Position numbers and translations under genes: made by a program. DNA of 64,000 nt from Alloacidobacterium sp963823845 (GTDB lineage Bacteria > Acidobacteriota > Terriglobia > Terriglobales > Acidobacteriaceae), in contig CAWGND010000014.1 of assembly GCA_963823845.1 (NCBI GenBank), positions 930,001-994,000 of the forward strand. The letters are read 5' to 3'. Shown in pieces: positions 29,409-38,157 of the stretch (position 1 is its first letter; each line of letters begins with the position of its first letter). The notes below the pieces were generated by a model. The model saw only the letters and a program-made list of their open reading frames with translations, had not been told where the DNA came from and did no database searches.

Positions 29409-29860
29409 CCAGTTCAATCATTCAATGAACTACCGCTCCCTCGTGGCATTTGGAACTGGGCGGAAGCTCACGGATTCAGAAAAGAAGGTCAAGTCCTTGC
29501 GCGTCACTTCCGAACATCTCATTGTCGGCCGTGGAAGATGTCCAGTCTCTTCGAGGGAATCCGCCCGGCTTGAACGAGCGCACAGTGAATGGGTAGATCC
29601 TCAAGAGACTCGACAAGACATCGATTTAGTTGTTCACTCTGTCGACGTATATCTATCTAGGATATTCATGGCTGTTCTGCGTGATAGGTCCGTCAGCCTG
29701 ATATCAAATGAGAGTCCGGTTCACCCGACCTAAAAAGGTAGTAGTCTGAAGACTGATCGCTAGAATTCGATCTGGTCTACTTGCTTGTTCTGGTTGTCCG
29801 TTACACGCAAATTCTCCACATTGCGTTCGGCGGTACATCAACTGATAGGGAACAAGTTCA
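29409..29860. other. 0.45 kb upstream of the cold-shock gene
   Basis: A weak frame from 29425 shows no family features. The last hundred bases are probably the long leader common to cold-shock mRNAs, but no cold-box can be named with confidence. Confidence 0.4.
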
Positions 29861-30061
29861 ATGGAACAAGGAATTGTAAAATGGTTTAACGATGCAAAAG
29901 GATTCGGCTTTCTTAGCCGTCAGAACGGTGAAGATGTGTTTGTCCATCACACCGCAATTAAGAGTACCGGCTTCCGAACACTGCAGGAAGGTCAGGCTGT
30001 TCAGTTCGATGTTGTGAAAGGTCCCAAGGGCTGGCAAGCAGAGAACGTTCAAATTGCGTAG
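29861..30061 (+). CDS. Cold-shock domain protein
   Basis: 66 residues, MEQGIVKWFNDAKGFGFLSR, containing RNP1 (KGFGFL) and RNP2 (VFVHHTAI). A single OB-fold that binds single-stranded RNA and DNA and melts mRNA structure. Length and motifs are standard for the CspA group. AGGGAACAAG lies before the start and a Rho-independent terminator follows 15 bases after the stop, so it is monocistronic. Confidence 0.95.
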   Translation: MEQGIVKWFNDAKGFGFLSRQNGEDVFVHHTAIKSTGFRTLQEGQAVQFDVVKGPKGWQAENVQIA

Positions 30062-30075
30062 AAAGTGCAAGGAAA

Positions 30076-30101
30076 GGGCGGTCGTGAGGCCGCCTCTTTT
30101 T
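30076..30101 (+). terminator. Rho-independent terminator of the cold-shock gene
   Basis: GGGCGGTCGTGAGGCCGCC forms a GC stem with a short loop, followed by TCTTTTT. Confidence 0.8.
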
Positions 30102-30313
30102 ATTGCTGAGTATTCACCTAAATTCGCTAATTCCTCTTTCACGACGAGTCATCTTACGGCGCCTCAGCAAGCGCGCTCCGTCGAACCGGGAAGTTTGTCA
30201 GAACGAGTAACCGCAATCAAGACGGCACTTCAAACGACCGACGCTCGGTCGAAGTGATCAGCGTTGGCATGCTCTTGTTATGTGTCTAGCACCTTGTATG
30301 GCCGGTGACACAA

Positions 30314-30330
30314 TGAACTTACTGAAAACG
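30314..30330 (-). repeat. Partial copy of the dispersed palindromic repeat
   Basis: TGAACTTACTGAAAACG matches the reverse complement of the repeat's right half with two differences, and lies directly before the mini-IS30 end. Confidence 0.45.
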
Positions 30331-30336
30331 TGTGCC

Positions 30337-30537
30337 GGCTCAACCGGTCGATGCAACACTATCTAATCAGCTGATCCACAAATGCTTACCCTGAAGAATC
30401 GATCTGTTTGGCTGATGTGGCCCAAAACCTAGCCAGGTAGGGTTCCGGCTTATCATAACCCTAGCCAGCGCTTTTAGCTTTTGTTTTCATTGAATGTGGG
30501 TCTGAGCTGAGTGTTGCGTCGACCCATTGAGACCACC
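30337..30537. mobile_element. Mini-IS30 (MITE-like, no gene)
   Basis: The left end GGCTCAACCGGTCGATGCAA (30337-30356, continuing CAC) is identical to the left end of the IS30 at 15563. The right end, 30511-30537, contains GTGTTGCGTCGACCCATTGA and matches the IS30 right end with several changes. Only 150 bases without a gene lie between. Either a deletion derivative or a MITE movable by an IS30 transposase. Confidence 0.7.
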
Positions 30538-30616
30538 TGACTTTGCAGGAGGCTGGTGGCGGTCTGCCACGAAAGCTCTGAAAGAGCGCAGGAAGCGGCC
30601 AGACGCAACAGTCTTC

Positions 30617-31137
30617 TTAACCGCCCGACCAGGGTCGGGTAAGAGGGCAGATTTCATAGACGACAGATTCATATTTTGGATTTCTGCGTGTTCCTACGAT
30701 TTCGCCGTTAAGTTTTTCGGCGATACGCCTGCTGGCGACATTTTCTACTGCTACGGGGTAAAGGAAGCTCTCCTTCGCGAGAGTTTTCGTCGCTCATTCA
30801 GCAACCGCTTTAATGGCTTCTGTTTTAGCCGTGACCATGAGCTGTTTCCTTGAGCCAGATGCCAAGCTCTGGGGTTGGTTTGATCCGCCTCATCCAGTCC
30901 GGCAATGCCTAGACATTCCATGGTGTCACTGCGTCTTATAACGAGGGAGAAAACCGATTGATCGTTCGCCTGTAATCTGGCTTCCCGGTGTGCTTTGTAC
31001 TCGTTGAGCGATTTGGAGGGCTCCCAGCGCATGAAGCGAGCGATCGCAGGGGTGATGCATTCGAAGACCTCTTCGGCGTCAGCCATTTTGAACGGGCTTA
31101 GTTGCAACCTAGCGGATCGGATCAAAACCTGCATCAT
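30617..31137 (-). pseudogene. GNAT acetyltransferase (RimJ-like), broken
   Basis: From ATG 31137 the first frame reads IRSARLQLSPFKMADAEEVF, FECITPAIARFMRWEPSKS and MECLGIAGLDEADQTNP. Similarity continues in other frames: LGIWLKETAHGHG (acetyl-CoA loop), then TEAIKAVAE, a TGA stop, and SFLYPVAVENVASRRIAEKL to a stop at 30617. At least two shifts and one nonsense codon, so not functional. Intact members acetylate N termini or small amines. Confidence 0.8.
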
Positions 31138-31262
31138 GCTCGCTCTTCCCGGCTCTTCCAAACATTCTTGTTTACGGTCGCAGGCAATGCGTCGACAGAA
31201 TACCTATCCCCTCCAGCATAGCAATCCGTCCACCTGCAAAATGGGGTTTGAGAAAGTTCCCA

Positions 31263-31295
31263 GCAAGTTATCGAAATCGGTTTTCGCTAACTTGC
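31263..31295. repeat. 33-base hairpin repeat
   Basis: GCAAGTTATCGAAA, five-base loop, TTTCGCTAACTTGC: arms pair at 13 of 14 positions. Sequence is related to the dispersed palindromic repeat (GAAA ... TTTCGGTAACTT). Located after the start side of the GNAT remnant, with no T-run. Confidence 0.5.
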
Positions 31296-31369
31296 CGACG
31301 CAATGAACGGTGATCCGCGAACTTACTCAAATGAGCAGTGCGAGCAGAAGCGCAAAGCCGACGTTTTAT

Positions 31370-32140
31370 TTATCTATTGGTCCTCTCCCGGCTCACTTCA
31401 AACAAAACTCTTTCGCCGTGCTTATGCGCATACCAGATTTTGTCCGGCGCCATTGCGGGCAAGGCCTCTCCATTGCGCCAGATCAGCGTTGGATGCCCGG
31501 GGTCAAATAGAGCATCATAACGATCCCCCATCCATTTCTGGTTGCGCACGAACAACTTGCCAAGGGCCGCATTTGAGACCACGGCCAAGTTTTCTCCTCC
31601 CCACGTGCGCAAACCCGCGATTTCGGGAAAGAGAAGTGTGTCGAGAGTATCGTGCCCCATAATACGAACTGTGCCGTTGGCATGCTCTCCTGGAGGATAG
31701 GATTTTGGATCAACGGTTTCAGGCAGGAGCGGTCCAAGATTCGAATTGATTGCCCGAGAGAGCCAATCAAATCCTTCGCGTCCTCCGCCGCTTCGCGTAA
31801 GTGCCATGGCTACGTAGCCAAAAATTCTGGGCCATGCCGGGCCGCGCCAATAACCGCCCCACTTCGGGGTGTCGAAAGCTAAGGTAGGCAACAGCGCGCC
31901 GTTAAACTTAGCTGGGTCGTTGAGCCGTCGCATCATTGCTGCAATGCGCTCGCGGTCCGTTTCGAAATAGAGGAGATAGTAGGCGTCCAGGTTTTCCCCC
32001 TGGGTCCACAGCTTCCCATTCTTTACGTCCAAATCCCAATAACGCTGCGTGGCCGGATCCCAAAGGTGGGGGGCCGAACCCGACGGCGAGCTATTCGGGC
32101 AGGTTGAATTGAAAGCCAACGACACCGTGACCTTTGCCAT
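31370..32140 (-). pseudogene. GH63/MGH1-like glycoside hydrolase, C-terminal remnant
   Basis: From about 32060 down the frame reads ATQRYWDLDVKNGKLWTQGE, FDTPKWGGYWRGPAWPRIFG and NLGPLLPETVDPKSYPPGEH, typical of the (alpha/alpha)6 barrel of trehalase/mannosylglycerate-hydrolase-like enzymes, with the general-base Glu region in LPETVDP. Some 250 residues or more at the N terminus are missing, and the first 24 residues of the frame (MAKVTVSLAFNSTC) are not homologous. On the opposite strand at 32095-32145 is a DTVTFAIGYGKD phrase of uncertain meaning. Not functional. Confidence 0.78.
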
Positions 32141-32368
32141 AGGCTATGGAAAAGACAAAACGAATTCTGGTGACACAACCGGGCTCTTCGCTCAAGTCGT
32201 ATTGCTAGCTGGCGCACCGGGCCAGAAGCGGTAAACGCCTCGTCTGTCACCCGAGGCGGTAAGGCAATCTCAAAAAACAAAACTCCATCCGCCAATTGAC
32301 GTAACATCGCCAATGCACTCATTAGCAGGCTTTTGGACGAATTACCGGCAAACCGGAAACAATCCCAA

Positions 32369-32402
32369 AGTGCCTTAAAAGTCTCGTTTTCGGTAACTTC
32401 AA
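32369..32402 (+). repeat. Dispersed palindromic repeat copy
   Basis: AGTGCCTTAAAAGTCTCG followed by TTTTCGGTAACTTCAA. Uninterrupted version of the sequence split by IS30 at 15548-16341. The rest of 32141-32624 holds no gene. Confidence 0.6.
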
Positions 32403-32624
32403 TTCTCAGTTGACGACAACAGGGCTTACCGCGTTTCCAGATCAGGTGCGAGTGGGAACGCGCTTTGACGATTTGCCTACAATACGTTGGACAAGTAGCA
32501 CAATGTCCGAAGCCTTTACTCCCACATACAAGAAACGATTATCCAGGAGAAGGTGACCCGATTGATTGAAAGTAGTGGCCCCCGGTCTTAATATGCAGCT
32601 CAGTTCCAGGGGAGAGCGGTCACG

Positions 32625-33359
32625 ATGGATGCATTGTTCACTTCTTCCGGTCTGGTTGCGCTCATCACGTTGACGTTCCTCGAGATTGTGCTCGGCGTCG
32701 ACAACGTCATCTTTATTTCGATTCTGTCGAGCAAGCTTCCGGGGTCTCAGCAAGGCCCGGCTCGGCGGATTGGACTGCTGGCCGCGATGGGGATGCGCAT
32801 CCTGCTTTTGCTGTCAATTGTCTGGATCATCAGGCTGACCACTCCGCTCTTTGTTATCTTGGGGCGCCCAATCTCCGGACGGGATCTCATCTTGATGGGC
32901 GGTGGCCTGTTCCTGCTCGCGAAGGCGACGACTGAAATTCATGAGCGTTTGGAAGGCGAAGAAGGCCACAGCACGGCGCGAGTGCGACCGTCATTTGCCG
33001 CTGTCATTACTCAGATCGCGGTGTTGGACATCGTCTTTTCGCTGGATTCAGTCATTACCGCCGTCGGCATGGCAGAGGAAATCACCATCATGGTTACAGC
33101 CGTGATCCTAGCCGTCTGCGTAATGATGTTTTCAGCAGGCCCCATCAGCGCCTTCGTTAATCGCCATCCGACGGTGAAAATCCTCGCACTGTCGTTTTTA
33201 CTGCTTATTGGCATTGCGTTGGTCGGCGAGGGGCTCGGCATGCATATACCGAAGGGCTATATCTACTTTGCGATGGGCTTCTCAGTTTTTGTGGAACTGA
33301 TTAACCAGCGCGTCCGGAGAGTCGCTGTGCCTGTTCACCTGCATGAGCCGTACGTTTGA
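32625..33359 (+). CDS. TerC family membrane protein
   Basis: 244 residues, seven membrane helices. FLEIVLGVDNVIFISIL near residues 18-34 and AVLDIVFSLDSVITAVGMAE near 131-150 carry the paired conserved Asp residues of TerC (YgaP/Alx-like) proteins, which have been linked to manganese export and to metal loading of exported proteins. An AGGGGAGAG ribosome site precedes the ATG. No manganese riboswitch (yybP-ykoY) could be recognised upstream. Frame intact. Confidence 0.92.
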   Translation: MDALFTSSGLVALITLTFLEIVLGVDNVIFISILSSKLPGSQQGPARRIGLLAAMGMRILLLLSIVWIIRLTTPLFVILGRPISGRDLILMGGGLFLLAKATTEIHERLEGEEGHSTARVRPSFAAVITQIAVLDIVFSLDSVITAVGMAEEITIMVTAVILAVCVMMFSAGPISAFVNRHPTVKILALSFLLLIGIALVGEGLGMHIPKGYIYFAMGFSVFVELINQRVRRVAVPVHLHEPYV

Positions 33360-33486
33360 GTGCTTGATTGGCGCATTCAGGCCGAGGCGCTCATCGAGCC
33401 GGTCGGCGAAGTACCGGCGCGATTCCGAACCATCGCCGGGGGTAGCGTTCCGTGCGCAATCGGCATTTAACAGGAGGAAGAGGTTA

Positions 33487-34083
33487 TCACGGATAGAGCC
33501 GAGCTTTCTGCCATCGATCTCCGTCCCTCGTGAAGAGAAAGCGGTCGTGGAGTCTGTTTACGTCATCTAGCCAAAATTCGATCCGCTCTGAATGTAAATA
33601 GAAGCCACGCCAGAATCCTGGCCTGGGAATCTCTCCCGGATGTTCCTCGCCGAATTCCCGGACTCGCTCTTCCAGTTCCTCACGACTTCCGAGGATACGA
33701 CTCTGATCAGAGACCGCTGCGCCGATCTGGCTGGCTCGCGATCGGCTATGGAAGTACTCGTCCACATCGTTTACACCAAGCTCCGACACTTTTCCTTCCA
33801 CTCGTACCTGTCGCCGCAGAATCTTCCAGTGAAAGCACAGAGCTGCTCTGGGATTTTCTGCGAGCTCAATGCCCTTTCTGCTCTCCGCGTTGGTGAAGAA
33901 GCAGAAGCGGTGTGCACCTATACGCTTCGCTAGGACTATGCGCACACTTGGCACACCGTCCGTAGTTGAGGTCGCCAGAGCAGCCGCGTTGGGATCGTTG
34001 GGCTCGCTCTCCTGAGCTTGCTTCAGCCATGAATCGAACAACTCCAGAGGGTCTTCCGAATCGATGTCATGCGAACCATCCAC
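33487..34083 (-). CDS. pdxH: Pyridoxamine 5'-phosphate oxidase
   Basis: 198 residues: the split-barrel flavin fold with ATSTTDGVPSVRIVLAKRI, FFTNAESRKGIELAENPRAA (FMN-binding), YFHSRSRASQIGAAVSDQS and the C-terminal WLDDVNRLHDRFLFTRDGD, which includes the conserved R-x-H substrate loop. It oxidises pyridoxamine or pyridoxine 5'-phosphate to pyridoxal 5'-phosphate with FMN and O2, the last step of the B6 salvage route. Cytosolic, full length, intact. It converges on terC. Confidence 0.95.
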   Translation of the reverse strand: MDGSHDIDSEDPLELFDSWLKQAQESEPNDPNAAALATSTTDGVPSVRIVLAKRIGAHRFCFFTNAESRKGIELAENPRAALCFHWKILRRQVRVEGKVSELGVNDVDEYFHSRSRASQIGAAVSDQSRILGSREELEERVREFGEEHPGEIPRPGFWRGFYLHSERIEFWLDDVNRLHDRFLFTRDGDRWQKARLYP

Positions 34084-34157
34084 CGCTAAATTTTAGTCCC
34101 TAGCTCCGCGGTTTATGCCTCGAGATCTACCTTCAGCAGCGTCCAACGATGTTCGCC

Positions 34158-34192
34158 GAGTGATTCGGCGATTTCGAGTGATTCGGCGATTT
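34158..34192. repeat. Tandem 18-base duplication
   Basis: GAGTGATTCGGCGATTTC occurs at 34158-34175 and again, minus its last base, at 34176-34192. Located upstream of pdxH. Confidence 0.7.
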
Positions 34193-34234
34193 GTACTAAA
34201 CCCGCTCCGCGGGTAGGGGAAAGCGTGGTAGATT

Positions 34235-34346
34235 TTTTGGCAGGACAAATTGCATGCTGCACACTGCACTCACATTGCTTCCGTTCAAATCAGCGCAAAA
34301 TGGCTGCGATGGATTGAATCCCCATAAAGCAATTGTCCTGCCAAAA
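34235..34346. repeat. MITE-like 112-base inverted-repeat element
   Basis: TTTTGGCAGGACAAATTGC at 34235-34253 and GCAATTGTCCTGCCAAAA at 34329-34346 are inverted repeats differing by one base, enclosing 75 bases. No coding sequence. The surrounding 34084-34650 has no supported gene. Confidence 0.6.
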
Positions 34347-34650
34347 CTCCATCGGGTGTAGCACAAATCGCCGTATCCACAATGCTCGCTCCAAAATCGT
34401 CTGCAGCGTGAAATTCTGCCTCCTGAGCACTGTCGATACGGCGCTATAGATTTGGCACCAATTGAGAACTGTTCCGAGGGGATGGGGCATCCAAATTAGT
34501 CGGCAGGTGAGGAGACAGACCGTTGGCTAAATTTCGGCGATCAGTTCGAAATAGTGCGGCTCTCCGGTTTCATCTCTCGCGATCATTTCGATGAGTTGTT
34601 TGTTCATAGCGGACGAGTCCCTCTACTACCAGCGGACGAAGAAAGGCTTC

Positions 34651-34833
34651 TTATATCGGCTCGAGCAGATCCGGTTCGACGCACCTAACCCGCACATCCT
34701 TGTCGACGTCCCGCCAGCCTTGCTGCCAGGAGGGCGGCGTCTCCAAATTAAGAGGGAGATTGTCCCGACGAGCCTGGCCACCGAAGTAGTAGTCGGCGAG
34801 TACTTCCTCTCGTTCGCGGTCGCGGTCCCACAT
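34651..34833 (-). CDS. 60-residue charged protein
   Basis: ATG at 34833: MWDRDREREEVLADYYFGGQ, then LNLETPPSWQQGWRDVDKDV and a short tail ending LLEPI. The composition is acidic/arginine-rich and codon use is good (third positions rich in C/G). The sequence just upstream (CAGGATGGTTT) is only a weak ribosome site. No family recognised; the alternative frames on both strands lack comparable codon bias. Confidence 0.45.
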   Translation of the reverse strand: MWDRDREREEVLADYYFGGQARRDNLPLNLETPPSWQQGWRDVDKDVRVRCVEPDLLEPI

Positions 34834-34940
34834 AAACCATCCTGTCTACAGCGGAGGGCGCTGGCATCCATCCTATGAGTTAATGGTAGACGAAAATAAG
34901 GCGAAAGTCCATAAGTACGGACAACAGCGCAGTTTGAAAG

Positions 34941-35228
34941 ATGGGGGAGAAAACAGCAGTGCTAGAAAGCGGCTCTTTTCGTCAGTGCCAACGACAGGAT
35001 TGCAAGGAAACAGTGGTGCTTTCTTGGGCCGTGGGAGAGATCCTAACGGTCTGTTCTCGATGGCTAGATCGAGCTTGGCGATTGCGTGCGCGGCTGGCGG
35101 CGCAAGATTTCGGAAATTTAGACCAATGCAACCAATGCTGCATCTCGTTCTCTGCTAGTGCTGCGTTGCTGGTGGCCGAAGCGACCGTTTGGAAACAATG
35201 GAGGCAAATCGAATCGAAGCTACGTTAG
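34941..35228 (+). CDS. Possible small cysteine-containing protein
   Basis: 95 residues with RQCQRQDCKET near 14-24 and NLDQCNQCCISF near 64-75, a pair of clustered-cysteine patterns that might bind metal. GAAAGATGGGGG surrounds the start; ribosome site weak. Another frame overlaps it from 34883. I cannot decide between a real gene and chance. Confidence 0.3.
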   Translation: MGEKTAVLESGSFRQCQRQDCKETVVLSWAVGEILTVCSRWLDRAWRLRARLAAQDFGNLDQCNQCCISFSASAALLVAEATVWKQWRQIESKLR

Positions 35229-35403
35229 CGTTGCAGTGACGCGCGTAATTCTGTGTCATCTAGATGACCCCTCGATTCTCAAAGATCGGGCCCTGCTTGC
35301 ATTCGACGTTCGGTGTCTCTGGACGGCTGCTGCTGATGCTTAACAGTTGACCCATCACCGTTTCCCCGGAGTGAAGATTGTCCCAACTCCGGCTCACCAA
35401 GTA

Positions 35404-35510
35404 TGGTCAATTTTGCTCACTCAGGCGGGCCGCCTCACGGCGCTGACGTTTCTCAGGTCTTTCCGTCCAGGGCGACGTTTCCGCTCCATCTGATCAATAT
35501 TGCTCAGACC
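35404..35510. repeat. IS21-like multiple terminal repeats (remnant end)
   Basis: TGGTCAATTTTGCTCACTCA (35404-35423) and TGATCAATATTGCTCAGACC (35491-35510) are near-identical motifs spaced 87 bases apart. Related motifs stand at 16691 and 19264. Repeated internal motifs at an end are typical of IS21-family elements; identity is inferred. Confidence 0.45.
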
Positions 35511-35587
35511 CAGACGATTTCTCGGATCAAGATGATCTCGTAGTGCTGGATTCTTGAGATAGATGAGTAGGCAGGTGACGTCCTGCA

Positions 35588-35779
35588 ATGCCCAGGGTGT
35601 TTACTCCCGTCGGTGTGCGGAAGGCGAAACCGTACGGCAGCTCGCCGCCTGCCCACGCTTTTGCAGAAGGTCAATGCCAAACGGAGCACACAAAGAAGAG
35701 TCACCCGGTGGTTGGACTGATGATTCTCATTGTCCTTGGCTATCTCGTCTATCACGTAGCGCACCTCGCAATTCAGTGA
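35588..35779 (+). CDS. Small single-TM protein
   Basis: 63 residues, soluble basic N-terminal half (MPRVFTPVGVRKAKPYGSSP), then a C-terminal membrane helix (HPVVGLMILIVLGYLVYHVA). First of four tiny genes upstream of the IS110 element. No strong ribosome site. Could be a tail-anchored small membrane protein. Family unknown. Confidence 0.5.
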   Translation: MPRVFTPVGVRKAKPYGSSPPAHAFAEGQCQTEHTKKSHPVVGLMILIVLGYLVYHVAHLAIQ

Positions 35780-35872
35780 CGACCTCGACTGTGGTTGGCA
35801 TCGAGCACCTACACGCAGGCAGAGGAAACCGCAGCTCCGCCCTCCGGAAGGCGAACATCAGAGGTGCGCACC

Positions 35873-36022
35873 ATGATGAACAGAGGGCAGCTCCAGGCAG
35901 AGATCACGACCCAGGAGGATGCTATTGCGGGTGTGCGGCCACGGTTGAAGTCCGGGAAGTTCTCGAGAGCCAGAAGAGACGAACTTGAACGTGAGGTCCT
36001 CAAGCGGGTCCAATTTAACTAG
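35873..36022 (+). CDS. 49-residue helical protein
   Basis: Start at ATG 35873 (MMNRGQLQAEITTQEDAIAG), chosen because GAGGTG lies six bases upstream; the frame is open to 35795. The remainder, RPRLKSGKFSRARRDELERE, is strongly helical and basic. It stops at 36022 and the next small gene follows 53 bases later. Function unknown. Confidence 0.5.
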   Translation: MMNRGQLQAEITTQEDAIAGVRPRLKSGKFSRARRDELEREVLKRVQFN

Positions 36023-36074
36023 TCAGCCCACCTGAAGTCTCCCCTTCTTAGGCTCTAAGGAAAGCCGGTGCGCA

Positions 36075-36278
36075 ATGCCTTCGAATTCGATCCTGTACGA
36101 AGCTCAGCAACTCCACAATGTGAGTGATCGTCTTGATTTGCTGGCCGACGAACATCCTGTCATCTCAGAAGCCCTCATCACCATCTCGGGAAACGTTCGT
36201 CACACTGCCACGTTGCTGGAGGTGTTGCTGGTGACGAAAATGGGGCCGCTCTCCGGATCAGATCCAACAAATGCCTGA
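36075..36278 (+). CDS. 67-residue conserved-type small protein
   Basis: MPSNSILYEAQQLHNVSDRL, then DEHPVISEALITISGNVRHT and ATLLEVLLVTKM: two helices with a conserved-looking SGNVRxTATLLEVL core that I recall from several acidobacterial small proteins. Good codon use. The ATG follows AAGGAAAGCCGGTGCGCA. Probably real; role unknown. Confidence 0.62.
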   Translation: MPSNSILYEAQQLHNVSDRLDLLADEHPVISEALITISGNVRHTATLLEVLLVTKMGPLSGSDPTNA

Positions 36279-36350
36279 ATGCTCATCTTCTGTCGAAAAG
36301 GCGCTGTGAGCCATTGAGAACAGATTCTCAGCGCGACGGTATTAATATTT

Positions 36351-36515
36351 ATGATGAAGAAGAAGAAAAGTCGGCTAGAGATCGCGCGGAAGATCATCTC
36401 CGACGTTACTAGGGAGATGCAGAAGCCGCGATTGACGGAGTCAGTCCGCAACGACGGGATAGACCAGGCTGCGCCATTCGTCAAAGAACCTCCTGCTCGT
36501 TCTGCCAGAATGTGA
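36351..36515 (+). CDS. 54-residue lysine-rich protein
   Basis: ATG 36351: MMKKKKSRLEIARKIISDVT, then REMQKPRLTESVRNDGIDQA, ending at the TGA 36513-36515. Basic N-terminal helix, mixed tail. The ribosome site is unclear. It lies between small genes and the IS110 element. Low to moderate support. Confidence 0.42.
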   Translation: MMKKKKSRLEIARKIISDVTREMQKPRLTESVRNDGIDQAAPFVKEPPARSARM

Positions 36516-36701
36516 ACTCTGATCTTCGGCATGGTGCATGCTGCTTCCGCCGAAGAAATCAGCGGTGTTCCTTGCTTCCGCTCGATGTTGTCACCGTCGC
36601 AGATCTTTATGTGGAAAATGGCGTTACTGAGATGGTCCGCCGCTTGAACTTCACCTTAGGGTGGAGGGATCTTGTAGGCAGGTTCAAGGAGGATCATCGA
36701 C

Positions 36702-37733
36702 ATGCAGATACGTTCCGTTGGCATTGATCTTGGCAAGACGACTTTTCACTTGGTGGCGCTTGGCGATAACGGCAAGGTACTGCTGAAGAAGAAGTTCACG
36801 CAGAAGCAGTTGATTAACTTCACGGCGAACCTGCAGACGTCTCTGATCGGGATGGAGGCATGTTCTGGAGCTCACTTCCTGGGCCGTGCACTGCGAGCAC
36901 AGGGACACGACGTTAAGCTGATTCCGGCTCAGTTCGTGAAGCCTTTCGTGAAATCGAACAAAAATGACTTCATTGATGCTGAAGCGATCGCCGAAGCTGT
37001 CGATCGCCGGAACATGCGCTTCGTTCCGATCAAGACGGACGACCAGCTGGACCTGCAAGCGCTGCATCGGGTGCGGGACCGATTGATGGTGCGAAGAACG
37101 TCTGTGATCAACCAGCTTCGCGCTTTTCTGTTGGAGCGCGGGATGGTCTTTGCCAAGAGCCCCGTTCAGCTAAGGGAAGCCATACCTGAGGTGCTTGAGA
37201 GCGCCAACGAGAACCTCACTCCGAGGATACGGAACCTGGTTGCGATGCTGTGGAGCGAGTGGAAGCATATGGAGCTCCAGATTCAGGAGATGAACGACGA
37301 AATAGAACGGATCGCTTCGAGCGATGCTGCCTGTCGCAGACTGCGGCAGATCCCAGGCATCGGACCGTTGGTGGCAACGGCGATCGTAGCATCGATCGGC
37401 AACGGTGCGGCCTTCCACAAGGGACGAGAGTTCGCGGCGTGGATGGGTCTGCTGCCGAAGCAGCACTCAACCGGAGGCAAGGCGAAGCTGTATGGGATCA
37501 GCAAGCGCGGAAACCGCTACCTCCGCAAGATCTTGGTCCATGGGGCTCGTGCTGTCGTGTTGCGATCGAAGAGAGATAGGATCGCGATGGGCTCATGGAT
37601 GACATCAACCGAGAGGAGAGCGCCACGGAACGTGTTGATCGTCGCTATGGCGAACAAGCTGGCGCGGATCGCATGGGCAGTGCTCTCAAGTGGTCAGGAT
37701 TACAAGGCGATTCCCGGTGCTATACCGGCGTAA
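36702..37733 (+). CDS. IS110 family transposase (DEDD plus Tnp20 domains)
   Basis: 343 residues with AAGGAGGATCATCGAC before ATG 36702. The N-terminal RuvC-like DEDD domain shows VGIDLGKTTFHLVALGDNG (first Asp), LIGMEACSGAHFLGRAL (Glu) and KNDFIDAEAIAEAVDRR (Asp pair). The C-terminal transposase-20 domain has RLRQIPGIGPLVATAIVASI, then EFAAWMGLLPKQHSTGGKAK with the catalytic-serine region. These enzymes recombine DNA guided by a bridge RNA encoded in the element's own noncoding end. Frame intact; possibly active. Confidence 0.93.
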   Translation: MQIRSVGIDLGKTTFHLVALGDNGKVLLKKKFTQKQLINFTANLQTSLIGMEACSGAHFLGRALRAQGHDVKLIPAQFVKPFVKSNKNDFIDAEAIAEAVDRRNMRFVPIKTDDQLDLQALHRVRDRLMVRRTSVINQLRAFLLERGMVFAKSPVQLREAIPEVLESANENLTPRIRNLVAMLWSEWKHMELQIQEMNDEIERIASSDAACRRLRQIPGIGPLVATAIVASIGNGAAFHKGREFAAWMGLLPKQHSTGGKAKLYGISKRGNRYLRKILVHGARAVVLRSKRDRIAMGSWMTSTERRAPRNVLIVAMANKLARIAWAVLSSGQDYKAIPGAIPA

Positions 37734-37735
37734 AT

Positions 37736-38001
37736 AGGCGTAAGAAAAGATCGACCCAGGTTCCCCCACCAAGGTCTGCATCGGGCGAGTGAAGATGAAA
37801 GAACAGTCAGAACGGCGTGCCTGAAACCTGTTTACCGAATGGGCCCTTACATGGCCGAGGCGTTTCTAAGGACAGGCACGCGGCGTATCTCATCATGGCC
37901 AGGAGAAAAACAACTCTCCACAAGAAGGCCGGATACATTGACGCAGACTTTCTTCCTCTAAACACTTTTCCCTTGCAGTCGGACGGCGGACCATACCTTC
38001 A
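37736..38001 (+). ncRNA. Candidate bridge-RNA region of the IS110 element
   Basis: 265 bases after the transposase stop, nearly identical in the 18 kb remnant. It holds a perfect 9-bp stem, GCGTGCCTG (37815-37823) with CAGGCACGC (37873-37881), enclosing a smaller GGCC stem (about 37841-37855). IS110 elements of the IS1111 subgroup carry the bridge RNA downstream of the transposase. No programmed target or donor loops could be assigned. Confidence 0.5.
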
Positions 38002-38157
38002 GTAAATTTCGGCCATCCCCGGTGGAGTTATGAAAAGGCGACTTCACAGGCTTGTTGCCTTGGCAGGGCGGCGCCAGTGAGGCTCTGTGTAGTGTCATTT
38101 TCAATTCGTACAGGCGGTCCCCCCAGCCCATTCTTCTTACACCAACGTTGCAAGACT

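Larger units (their letters stand above)
36702..38001 (+). mobile_element. IS110 family element (IS1111-like layout)
   Basis: A full transposase followed by a 265-base noncoding 3' region that is also present in the remnant at 18023-18544. The common right limit of both copies is GGCGGACCATAC at about 38001. The left limit cannot be placed by comparison; it lies somewhere in 36530-36700. IS110 elements lack classic inverted repeats and target duplications. Confidence 0.8.

Noticed and set aside
36200..36532. Minus-strand frame of 110 residues over the small genes
   Set aside because: Lower codon quality than the plus-strand small genes and no family features.
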